NCBI GenBank assembly: GCA_002946415.1
Contig: NJPS01000048.1
Location: 434,001-498,000, forward strand
Direction: 5' to 3'
Source of the DNA: Rutstroemia sp. NJR-2017a BVV2
Lineage: Eukaryota; Ascomycota; Leotiomycetes; Helotiales; Rutstroemiaceae
DNA length: 64,000 nucleotides
In this document: positions 45,391 through 56,146 of the stretch, piece by piece
How positions within the stretch are numbered: the stretch's first letter is position 1
How the letters are laid out: each line of letters opens with the position of its first letter
Made by a program: the position numbers and the translations under genes
Notes under the pieces: generated by a model
Told to the model about the DNA's origin: nothing
The model's database searches: none
What the model saw: only the letters and a program-made list of their open reading frames with translations

Positions 45391-47283
45391 TCAATAACTA
45401 CTCAACCCCATCCCCTTCCCAATCTTCTTAACCAGCGCTTTCTTCAAAAACCATTCTCTCGCCAGCCCCCTCGTCATCTTCGCAAACGTCGGCGCGCTGA
45501 TCCGTCCCCTTTCTACCGCTCTCCCTAAAATGAATATCGCATCGCCTAGACTGCGTTCTTCGCATACGAGTTCGTATAATTGGTTACCGACTACGGTTGG
45601 TGCGACGAGCAGCTCATCGATGGAAGGGGGTGTGCGGTGTTGAGAGTTGGAGAGAAGTTGGTCGGCGGATTGGAGAGAGGAGTGGAGGATGGATGTGTCG
45701 TTTGTGAGGAGGGCGGAGAGAGATTCTAGCGCTGCGACTTCGGATTGCATGGATGAGAGGGTGTTGAGCATGGAGGCATGCTGGGATTGAAGGCTGGGGA
45801 TGGTGGAGGTGTTTTGAGAGGTGGTGTGTTGACGTTGGGAGTGCAGAGCGGAGGCGAGTTTGTGCAAAAGCATGTCTTTTTCGGGATTCGGGGGTACAGG
45901 CGGTGCGGGGAGGTTGGCGGAGGAGGCGCTGGGAATGGCGAGGGTTAGAGGAGCGTCCAAGAGATCGGGTGGTGGTGGTGGTTTGCTCTGGGGAGGTGGT
46001 GGTGCTGCTGCATGTGGCGGCGGCTGCTGATATTGCGCCCATGTTTGAGGTGGACCCGGATGCGGATGTTGTTGAGGCTGCGTATACTGAGGCGGGAGCT
46101 GAGATGTGATCTGAGGCGGCCGCACGTTTTGTGGTATAGGCTGCTGAATGTTAGCTGGCATATAGGGCGGCTGCTGTGGTGGTTGCTGGAATTGTTGATA
46201 TGACTGAGGATATGAGGACCGTCCGTAAGGTTCTTCTGGTGGAGTTATTGGACTCACAGGACTATGCGATGGTTCCTGCAAGTTCTGCCGGGAAGGTTGC
46301 GGCGGTAAAGGAGGGGCAGCCTCGTATCTCAAACTACTGCTTATTTGCGGGGTGTGTGTCCGACCATTGGGTGACTGCGGTATTGGCGGTCCATATCTGC
46401 TGTTATTATATCCAACTTGTGGAGGGAGCGGAGGTAATGGTGGACCATTCTCATGTCGCGGTGGGATGGCTGGGGAATATGGAGCTGCATTACTTGTAGG
46501 CTTCGGCGGCGGGGGTGGTGGCCGATCATCAATTACTGATCGCGGAGATGCTGGACTTGGTATTGGTCGCGCTACGTTCGGAGGAAGTGGTGGGATAGGA
46601 GGAGGTATAGCAGCGGATTGTGGCCGTGGTGGGGCATTTTGCGGCTGTCGAGAAATAACAGGAGGTTCTTTTGCGAAGACGTCTCGAAGAATCGCTAAGA
46701 AGTCTAATATATTTGACTTCTGCATATACATAAACATCAGTATATCTGCCAAGAAATTCGATAGCTCCGGTAGTTTATGCTGCACTCACATCCCAGTACT
46801 CTGCCCACCCCACCAGATATGGATGATAGACCTTCCCTTGAGGATCAACATGTTGTCCAGCTCTTACCATCATTCCTTCGACCGGTGTCACGTAGACCAA
46901 AGGCGCCTCGTGTGGATATGCGTGTGGTATCCATAATGCGATCGGAAATCTGTATGTGGTGCCGCGAAATGTTACTGGTAATGTACCAGAGATGTGAAGT
47001 AGGAGAGCTGATGCGCCGTTCTCGTATGCTAATAAATTACTGCGTCAGCGCTCGAAAACCATGCCATACTGAACCGGCAATCACGCACTGTAAACATCCG
47101 TCCTTGGGGCTAAGGACGAATAATGGGAGAGCGTCTGAGCAACGTCATTGTATGTTCGGTTCACATCTCGATATTCCTGCATGGAAGTCAGCATAAGATA
47201 GCTCCAGCTCGATTCGCAGATGGACATACGCTTGTGAGAACACTGTATAACCAGTTAAGAACTCGCTGTTGAACAGCGGCCAT
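45391..47283 (-). CDS. VPS23: ESCRT-I subunit Vps23/Tsg101
   Basis: ESCRT-I component that binds ubiquitinated cargo on endosomes. Exons (minus) are 47230-47283, 47089-47176, 46790-47028 and 45391-46719; 1710 nt, 569 residues, all in frame. The UEV domain spans about 1-145: VQQRVLNWLYSVL, then YRDVNRTYNDVAQTL, ASALLLHISGTLPVTFRG, TYRFPIALWIPHAYPHEAPL, GQHVDPQGKVYHPYL and the WDKSNILDFLAILRDVFAKEPP closure. As in all UEVs there is no catalytic cysteine at the equivalent position. A long Pro/Gln-rich linker with PPPPPKP and PPLPPLPP runs to about 400. A coiled-coil stretch follows (LHKLASALHSQRQ, MLNTLSSMQSEVAALESL), and the C-terminal steadiness box spans about 500-569 (SIDELLVAPTVVGNQLYELV, SLGDAIFILGRAVERGRI, REWFLKKALVKKIGKGMGL). 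It diverges from BNA2 across 0.8 kb. Confidence 0.95.
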
Positions 47284-48082
47284 TATAAAAGGTGTATATC
47301 AGTAGTTCGTTGAATTTGAAGCTATTCACAATTGGTGGTGCTGTAACCTTAGCTGCGGCTGCCTACCACCAGCTTGCAGTGGAGCGAGCTCCGTGCACCA
47401 TCATGTGACTGACGAACTACCGTTTATTACACGCGAATGGCATTTCCAAGGTTTGCATGACGAGAGCATCAGGGATGTATGGAAGATTCGATGCATCTAA
47501 CTACTGTAAGACTAGAGTATCAAGGAGACTTACAAAACGCACCGCATTTGAGCCTCGCCCTCCTTGCACTCCTTGCACCCCTCGATGCACGACGCTATGA
47601 TTTCAAGACCGAGAAAGCGAGAAACGTACGATGCTCAAACCAAAAGACGAGACGGACGCCAAACAAATATTACCTAAAGGCTAAGGGCTCTCATTGGCTC
47701 TGCTGTACTGCTGAACCCCGGCATCGCTTGCCATCGATGTTTTCCTTTCCCTTCTTTATGACAAAGAGAGTCCGGAGTGATTACTCTTAGTTGCCACAAT
47801 GGCCGATGCCGCGCGCTCCGAATCTTGCTAAGCGTGCTAAGGATGTAGGGACTTTTTTCTCTCGCATTTATATATGGAGGGGTAAACCCCTCGGAGCCTC
47901 CCACTTTCTCCAAAACATCACGCAATTTTCTCCAGTTTCTGCTATTCGCATCAAACATCCTTCAGAGTTCCATGAGAAGAAACCACAAAGATTATCGTAA
48001 AGGCTGAGGAGTATTGGACAAAAGATCCCTTACTCCTTGCGTCAGGACAGATAATTCCTCTATCTCTTCTTTCACCCAGACA
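47284..48082. promoter_or_regulatory. Divergent promoter region VPS23/BNA2
   Basis: 799 bp between the two start codons; no distinctive element or additional gene seen. Confidence 0.45.
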
Positions 48083-49619
48083 ATGCTGCCTCCAGTCCCC
48101 AAACTCAGCAATTACGGAATATCTCCAGAGTATGGATTTCTTCCGGCTGAATTACCTCTCGAAAGACTTCCCGATCCATATTACAACAAATGGGAGGCGA
48201 TCGTTGCAAATCTTCAAGGTTTGATCCTGAGTAGACGCCTGCGCGGCGTTATCGATCGTCTTCCTGTTCTTTCCACTGCCGGTCTGGAACACGATTCGGA
48301 ATGGCGAAGAGCATATTCGTTGTTATGTTTCATGGCACATGGCTACATTTGGGGTGGTGATAGCCCCGAAGAGGTTAGTACAAATCCCGTTCCATCCGGG
48401 AGTGAGTTTATGCTAATTAGATCTCTCACAGCGCCTGCCGCCATCTATCACAGTCCCGCTTCTACACATTTCTGACTACTTGGAAGTTCCACCAGTCGCT
48501 ACCTATGCTGCAGTCTGTCTATGGAATTTCAAGCCATTGTTTCAAGACGAACATGTCGACAACTTGGAGAATCTTGCTACCTTGACCACGTTTACCGGCT
48601 CAATTGACGAATCTTGGTTTTACCTTGTCTCTGTGGCAATCGAGGCTCGAGCTGCTCCTATTCTACCTATCATGCTTACCGCAATCGAGGCGGCGCGCAA
48701 GAATGATAGCAGAACAATCACATCATGTCTTCGAACATTTGCGGAAAGGTTGGATGAACTTGGTACACTTCTTCAGCGCATGCATGAAAGCTGCGATCCT
48801 CAGGTGTTTTACCACAGAATCCGACCTTTCCTTGCTGGTAGCAAGAACATGGAAGAAGCTGGACTTCCTAATGGAGTTTTCTACGACGAGGGAAATGGGG
48901 AGGGCAAGTATAGACAGTTGGCTGGAGGCAGCAATGCACAAAGCTCCATCCTCCAATTTTTCGACATTGTTCTTGGCATCGAGCATCGTCCAACCGGAGA
49001 AAAGAAAGATGTTACATCTGAAAGTGAAGTGGAAGGACAAGCCCCACGTCCCAAGCACAATTTCCTTCTCGAAATGAGAAAGTACATGCCAGGTCCTCAC
49101 CGACGATTCTTGGAAGACATGACAGTCGTGGCCAACATCCGTGATTATGTTGAAGCCCACACAAACAATCACGAATTATGTCTGGCATATGACGCATGTC
49201 TCGCCATGCTGCGCGCTTTCCGCGACATACACATCGCTATTGTCACTCGTTACATCATCATCAAATCCCGCGAATCGCGCTCTCACTCCCGTTCCAAGAG
49301 CCCCGAGGTAACACGCCGAAAGGTCGACATTGCCACGGCTTCTCGCGGAAAGGGCAATGATGACCACAAGAAGAAGAATTTGAAGGGTACTGGTGGTACG
49401 GCTTTGATTCCTTTCTTGAAGCAGGCGAGGGACGAGACAGGGGAGCCCACAATCGATTCTTGGGCTAGGAGGGTCATGAACAAAGAATCGAATTGGCAGG
49501 GCCAAAATGATTTCTTTTTGGGAAAGTTGGATGAACATCCCGATGGAGGGTTACAACTCGGTGGATTGGCGGGCACGTGGACAATTGATGAGGAGGTTGG
49601 TGGGTTGTGTCATTATTAG
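48083..49619 (+). CDS. BNA2: Indoleamine 2,3-dioxygenase (kynurenine pathway)
   Basis: Haem enzyme that opens the indole ring of tryptophan to N-formylkynurenine, the first step of de novo NAD synthesis. Exons are 48083-48373 and 48432-49619 (58-nt intron, phase 0); 492 residues. Conserved blocks are easy to see: YGFLPAELPLERLPDPYY, AYSLLCFMAHGYIWG at about 80-94, VPPVATYAAVCLWN, and ESWFYLVSVAIEARAAPI. Next come IRPFLAGSKN with LPNGVFYDEG, then LAGGSNAQSSILQFFD and EMRKYMPGPHRRFL. The proximal haem ligand His lies in FRDIHIAIVTRYI at about residue 363. An insertion rich in Ser/Arg/Lys (about 375-415) follows the haem helix, common in filamentous fungi, and the C-terminus ends DEEVGGLCHY. Fungi often have several IDO paralogues, so the metabolic role is by family. 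Confidence 0.95.
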
Positions 49620-49872
49620 GAGGTGATCGACTTGCGCCGGCCTACAATAGATGCTTATCCAGCTTTGATGGGTCATGAAGTTGTGACAGACGAGGAGACA
49701 GTGGTGAATGATAGTAATTTCTTAGCATTAAGTCTCTCAATGGAACAAGATTATCATGATGAAGTCTTTTGCTAGCTGCCAAGTTATGATCATCTAAATG
49801 TTTATTCTATCCCATATATACCAGCCTCAACAACCCCTTCCATCTTTCTTACCTCTCAGCCCTACCCCTTCC
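49620..49872. other. Convergent spacer
   Basis: 253 bp between the BNA2 and HAD-hydrolase stop codons, presumably 3' UTRs only. Confidence 0.5.
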
Positions 49873-51423
49873 CTATAACTTCGCCCCCTTCTCCAACCCC
49901 TTCTCCATCTCCTTCTCCTTCATCTTCGGCAAAATCGGCACCTTCGCATGCGTCCCCTGCAACTGCAGCCCCGTAATCCGCTCCAGCTCCTCCACCGCCT
50001 CGTAGCTACGCCCGAGAGGTACTTTGATCGTCTGCATGCCCAGCTGCCGCGCGGCTTTCAGGTTCTCGCCTATGTCGTCTAGGAAGAGGATTTCGGAGGG
50101 GTGGAGGGGGGAGGAAGGGTGAGATGGGTGAGAGGGGTGGGAGGTGATGTAGTTGCGGAGGGTATGGAGAGTAAGGGTGTAGATCTCCGGGGAGGGTTTG
50201 CGGAGGTGGACGTGTGCGGACTGTGGGGAGGGGGTTAGTGTGTTTGAGAGAGGAGGGGGGAGAGGGAGGTAGGAGGTGGTAGGGAGGTGAGTGGTACGTA
50301 CAGAGATGAAGACATCGAAGATCTCGGCTATAAAAGGATGGGGTTTCGAGTGCGGATACTCAGGTGGAAAGATCACTGTATTAGAGAGCCCGGCGAGGAT
50401 GTATTTCTTGGAGGCTTTGAGTTTTTGCAGACAGGGGTACATCCTACGGGAAAGGTATCAAAATCTCGAAAATGAAGAGCATGAAGAGGCATGAGAGAAG
50501 TCATACCAGGGATCCAGAGCACGGGAATTGTCCATCATAGACCAGAAGAGCTTCTCGCCGTCGATCTGGGGGACTGGTGGAACTTCGGCGGGGAGAGAGT
50601 GTTTGGCTTGCACGGAGTTGTAGAAATCGGCCCAGAAAGTTGGATTTTGAAGGTCCGAGGTGAAGCCTTGGAACCAGGAGGCGTTGAGTTCCAATTCGCC
50701 GCGTTCGAGGCGGTGCCTGGGTGAAAGTGTTAGTGGGTTTGAGAATTTACTGTCCAGAACACATCATCGACTACGTTCAAGGGGGCTTTGAGAGGTGGAG
50801 GAAACATGTGGTGCGAATGTTGTATGTGTATGAATTTAGGATGTGTTCTGAGATCTTCATTTGACGACTCTCAAGTGGCTGTTGGAACTGGATTTGTCGG
50901 TATTGGATTGCATTCATAATTGGAGATGTTGAAGCGCGGCTTGTCTTCACAGCACCAGGGAAGCAGGATCCACCTACCAAAATCCATTTGGCTTGTTTCT
51001 AGAGAGAGCATAATTGACCCAGCCTGGGGGTATGCCTTTAGATATCTCAAAATCTAGAATCGCTTGCATTGGGGAGAGGACCTGAGCAGGTTAGCTATGT
51101 GAAGCAGACGAGATGGAGGCAGCAGGTGTTGGAGAAGGATCTTGGACAGAATCTTTAGTTAACACTTGAAGATAAGTCTCATCCTATGATAGCCTCCACA
51201 CACGATCGCTGGGTAGACACGAGCTTCGAGCATGTACGAAGGATACTTCCATTCGAGTGCATCTTGCTGCTGCCAAACGAACTTCAAGCACCCAAAAGGG
51301 GTATAGAACACTTACACAAACTCCGCCAATATCAAACAGAATCACCTTCGGTTGCTTAGTTGAAGCCATAATGCTCTCTATGCCTTCTAAAACAAATTCT
51401 ATAGGAAAGTCTTCTTGTGACAT
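49873..51423 (-). CDS. HAD-like hydrolase (soluble epoxide hydrolase N-domain/YihX-type)
   Basis: Haloacid dehalogenase-superfamily hydrolase, probably a phosphatase on a small molecule. Five exons (minus): 51316-51423, 50978-51081, 50507-50716, 50302-50443 and 49873-50220; 912 nt, 303 residues, and every junction keeps frame. Motif I is ILFDIGGVC with nucleophile Asp31; the second position is Gly rather than Asp, as in YihX-like proteins. The cap region has FEISKGIPPGWVNYALS, LERGELELNASWF and FNSVQ-like FYNSVQAKH. Motif II is AGLSNT, motif III the Lys of RKPSPEIYTL, and motif IV LFLDDIGENLKAA. A His/Pro/Ser repeat (HPSHPSHPSSPLHP) sits just before motif IV, and the tail is Lys/Glu-rich. An internal Met (MASTKQ) is an alternative start. 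It shares a 201-bp promoter with the next gene. Confidence 0.9.
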
Positions 51424-51624
51424 AACTTAGAGAAAAGTAATGTTGTGTTTGTGAGAGCTTCCCGGAAACTGCAACAAACCTCGGCATTGATTTGTTATCT
51501 TATCGTGATTATATAATCAGCGAATCGATCTTCTATTGAGTCGCGGCTTCTACGCGACTTCCTTCAACAATTATTACAGGTTGCATAGGGAATAGTTCGT
51601 CCTCACCCCTCCTAGGTATATCAA
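51424..51624. promoter_or_regulatory. Compact bidirectional promoter
   Basis: Only 201 bp separate the divergent start codons of the HAD hydrolase and the Dia2/Pof3-like gene, so their promoters necessarily overlap. No named element identified. Confidence 0.6.
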
Positions 51625-53550
51625 ATGTCTAACGGATATGGTGACGAGGAGGGAATGGGCCCCATGGAGAGGGGTCGCAATCGATATCAGAAAAAGCACT
51701 ACCCAGGCGCACTGCAAGCCTTCACGGAAGTAAGTACAACCCAATTGCCTAGTCTCGTGCAGTGCAAATCACTTTTCGAGGCATTTCCAATACTGAATAC
51801 ATCATAGGGTGTAAGAATGAGCACCGGGCATATGCTGCTTACTGCTTTGGATCATCGTGCGGCCACATATGAGAAGCTTGAACAATTACAACCAGCTCTC
51901 AAGGATGCCAAGCAAATGATCGAATTGAAACCAGAGCTCTCGAAGGTAAGGCAAGAGATTTTCCCAGAAGAGAGGTCTCGCCACTAAAGGTGCTTACAGG
52001 GCTATCTACGATGTGGGAAAGTATTGCAGCTCAAGGGAGAGCGCGAATTGGCCCTGAAAATATATGAACGTGGTCTGAAGAAAGTCAAAGTCGGCACTGA
52101 CGAAGAGCGTGTGGTCAGTGCAATTCTATCTGTGATGTGAGCTTCCTTACTGACATCTGGTTATATAGAAGCTTCAAGCCATGTTCAGCAAGTTACAAAA
52201 ATTGCAAGAACCAAGGAAGTGCTTGGATCCTCTTACTTATCTTCCTCTTGAACTCGCACAAATGATTACGGAACAGCTCAGTATGCGGGACCGAGTGTAA
52301 GTTTGGTGGATTATCCTTTGGAAGTTGACTGACATCTACTAGTATTTGTCTGGCGGTCAGTAAGTCCTGGAAACGGCTACTCGAGTCGTCCCACAAGCTT
52401 TGGACTACGCTTGATACCAGCTGTGCCAAACGACCAGTCTCACAGAAGGCATTAAGAGCACACGTCAAGAGATCGAACTACACGGTTGATCGAGTCATCA
52501 CCCCTCAGGCTGGTATAGATGCTCAGAAACTACAATATCTTACAAAATATTGCAAAAAGCTTCAGCAGCTGAAGATTTGCTATTCAGGCCTCATTGGGGA
52601 AACACTACTATCAGCCCTTCCTATGGCCAACAATCTGACACATTTGGAGTTATCAGGAACATGTTCTATCAATCTAACTGATTTACTTCGCGCCTTGAAT
52701 ACTGTCAAGGATACTATCGAGGTGGCAAGGTTTTACCACGTTACCGCTGCACGGATTAGGAACGTTGTTTGGCCAAGACTTGAAGTTCTGAGAGTTCTAC
52801 ATCTCACGGCGTGTGAGCATAGTGGACAAATAGTAAGTCGGCGCAAGAACGTGTCTCCCTCTCTATCCTAGCATTCCTAATTATTTGCAGTACAACCTCC
52901 TCGATGTAATCCCGAACATCGAAACTCTGTCATTGCGTGTATTCAAATTGAGAGGGTCCGAAATGGATTTGACACATCTCCGGAAGCTCCAGAATCTCGC
53001 ATTGGTCCATGTGACACTTCCTGCTCGCCCCAAGTTTCCAGAAACAATCAAGTCGCTTGATCTAGATAATCTGTACTTTGCGGAGAGTGTCGATCTAGAG
53101 ATGAAATTACCTCTACTAGAATCATTCAGCTGTGAACGTAGCATTCTCAGCACAATCGCGGTCCAGACTATCATGAAATCTGCCATCAATCTCAAGCATG
53201 CAAAGATAGGCTTCCGTTACGACGCACCTGATACTGCAGCCACATTTCCACCGTGCCAGAGCCTTGAAGAACTATCACTCCAAACCTCTCTCTATGAAGA
53301 GGCCGATCTTATCGATATCACCATGAAATGTCCTAAGCTTCAGAACCTCAATCTAGACGATACAAAAACCACAGGCGTTGCTGTGAAGCATTTCGTTGGC
53401 CTAGGCATTAAAAAACTTAGCCTGAATCGATGTCATGGGGTAAGTTCAGATGCGGTGGAATATGCTCGTAGCAAGGGTGTTCAAGTGCAATACTCTTTCC
53501 GAGATCCATATGGCCTAGATGGTTTTAGAAATCGTGCAGCGATGGGGTAA
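51625..53550 (+). CDS. TPR / F-box / LRR protein of the Dia2/Pof3 type
   Basis: Likely SCF ubiquitin-ligase receptor like S. cerevisiae Dia2 and S. pombe Pof3, which act at replication forks and in genome stability. Six exons: 51625-51729, 51808-51945, 52000-52113, 52169-52296, 52343-52832 and 52891-53550; 1635 nt, 544 residues. The third donor could be 52110 or 52113, changing one residue. The N-terminal TPR-like repeats span about 1-120: GRNRYQKKHYPGALQAFTE, TALDHRAATYEKLEQLQPAL, LRCGKVLQLKGERELALKIY. An F-box follows at about 140-190 (YLPLELAQMITEQLSMRDRV, ICLAVSKSWKRLLESS), then leucine-rich repeats to the end (NNLTHLELSGTCSINL, KLQNLALVHVTL, SLEELSLQTS, KLQNLNLDDTKTTG, IKKLSLNRCHGVS). 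This TPR-F-box-LRR order is the diagnostic feature; the orthology is inferred from it. Confidence 0.9.
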
Positions 53551-55100
53551 TGAGAGAGGATATCACGAAATCTTGACCTAGCTTTACATAACTCACGAAT
53601 ACCGCGTGGCAACTACCAAGAAAAAGCAATCGAAGAGCTTACCAGTATTGTTAGCTCTCGACGGGTAGATCCGGCTTTGCCAGCCTGCCTGGCACAAAAG
53701 ACGATTCTACGCCGCGTGCTATGGCTCGTGATCGCTGATCTTGCAGTAATCATGAACCATCGGCATTGAATCATGCCCAAAGAAGACAAAGAAAGAATAT
53801 TGTTCGAACTTGTCCAATTTGCAAACGGTTGGCCCACCATTCGAGAACGAGCACATCTTAGCCACCTGCATTCAACACTATCTCCGATCGCAAAACTACA
53901 TTACCTCCGACCTCGCCTATAATAAACCGCTCGCCAACAATCTCACATCATCCCATCGCATAAAGCTATCCATTGAACGGCTATGGTTCCTTCCTACGGA
54001 CGTATATTTCTGAGCCATCTTGTCTTACTGCATAAGTGGCTAGTTCACATCCACTCGAGCACCACTCACATCGCCTCCAGGGATTTTGCCTGCATATCAC
54101 GTACGCTTTCCCCCTGAGCAAACCCTTGATGGTGAATCTGATCGTGCATGAACACATGGCAATGGTGACTCTGCACCAATATCTTTTCTAGGGGGCAATC
54201 GAAGCATGGAATATTATACGACCATGATTACGCAACGACCATGAATGTTTCATAAGATTCGTTTTTGCCTCTCTATTTTGAGACTGGCGATGACCACCTG
54301 GCTTTCTCACCTTGGCGCCGTCCCTTCCGATGAAGGTACGTTCCATGGACTTGGGATCTGTGGCTTTGCCCCCCATCACCGGGATATCGATTCATTTAGC
54401 GGTCGCAGAAGATTACATTCAAGATCATTCGCGGACACCTTGTCGTCTGACTTGCTCATTAGGCCGTTACACTTACGATATCAGATGGTTTTTGTTTAGC
54501 AATCCAGACGATGGACATTTCTTCCACAATATTCCACCGGTATTGCTTGTACATTACGCGGCATTGACCCTCGCACGGTATTGCCTAAACTTTCATGATC
54601 CTTCCAAATCATTTCAATCCCCACCTCTCTGGTCTATCCTTCAGCCAAGGCCGAGTTTGAAGGCTGCAGATTATGCAATTCATCTTGTGTATTCCCAAAA
54701 ATACAATGCGACTTCTTCGACCGAAGCCACCGGACGGTATGATCGCTGCCCTGGCACATTCGACATCCCGGATGCACCGATGCGCAGTCGGTAGGGACAT
54801 TCACTGCCGTTTCTATTCCAAGGTACCAACTCCCGAAATTCCTCACGAAAAAACAACCCAACTGTGGGTTGGTGATGTTGGCCTTGGTTGGTCTGACTCA
54901 TCATCTTCATCCGCGGCACTTGACGGCATTGGAGCGCTTCGTCCTTGTTCTCGTACTTCCTCTTTTTAAAATAGATATTGAAGGGTTGCGAATACATATC
55001 TCAAATAAATGACTTCTGGCGACAAGCTTCTGACCACCGCATTCACTCCGCAAATGCTACATGGCGCTGTCGTTCCTGCATATGGCATTTTGGGGGTTAG
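53551..55100. other. Spacer with one open frame of uncertain status
   Basis: The plus-strand frame 54312-54794 (first ATG at 54330) has a natural-looking composition (DIRWFLFSNPDDGHFFHNIP, VLLVHYAALTLARYCLNF). I recognise no family and find no clear flanking exons, so I report it only as a possible gene remnant. The rest holds nothing I can support. Confidence 0.3.
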
Positions 55101-56113
55101 CTAAATGTCTATTTAGCCTATGCATGTTGGAATGCATGCATTTACATCATTGAGGGGCGTGCGGTTCAGCCACATTCATGTACTGCAACATGGGAAAGAG
55201 AGAAAGATTCCTTCCAAAACCGCAATACGAACATCTTTGACGGGGCTTGACATATGTTTCAAGACCAGATATACATATTTAGATATTAAGCCACAACTAC
55301 ATACTTTCAATAGCGAGGCATTCATGTAGAGTGTTAACTGCGGTATGATTTGCATTTTTTGTCAAGTCTAACCACAGGGATGGGATGTCTTGGAGCTTGA
55401 ACTGGGTAACGGATAGCGGATAGAGGATTGCTTAGACATGATGTGCATATCCATAAACCTACTGATCTCTAACACACAGTCCCCTTCATGATGACTCCTT
55501 TTCACAATTACATACTCGAGTAAATGTTACGGTGCCGGTGACACAAGCAATAAACTGGGTGTACGCCTCACAAATACATACGTCTAAACATAACTCTATG
55601 CAACCAACTACCGCCCCCCTCTTCCTTTAGCATCCTTCATTGTGATAACTTAACTGTGCCACAAGCTTCCTTTCCCTCGCAATATATACTCAAAACTTCT
55701 GTTTTCATCATCACCTAGTCTCATTCAAGCTTCCTCCAATTAAGCTTTCGAGTCACCTCTACCCGCGAGCCGCTTCACCCCCACTATCTATCCAAGCACA
55801 GGCGCATTGTACACATAGCCATCCTATCTAGAAAGATAAACATCCCATCCTTCCATTCGGACGGTCTCGTATCGAGCGAAGTATTGTAATATATGCGAAC
55901 AACCTAAGTAACTATATCCAGAGCCCCTATCCCTGCCCCTGTCCCTTCTCCCCCTCCTTCTCTTTCTAGGCCCGTGCTTCCTCTCCGAGAATCCTACAAT
56001 ACAGTGCTCCCGCAATCGAGAGTAGTTATGAACGCGAATGCTAAATGCCGATTGTGCTGTGTTCCCCTAAGTCCCTGTGGCTCTATGGTATGACTTATCC
56101 TCCAAATCGTCAT

Positions 56114-56146
<33 letters not shown>
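56114..56146 (+). repeat. (CAAG)n tetranucleotide microsatellite
   Basis: About eight uninterrupted CAAG units. Confidence 0.85.
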
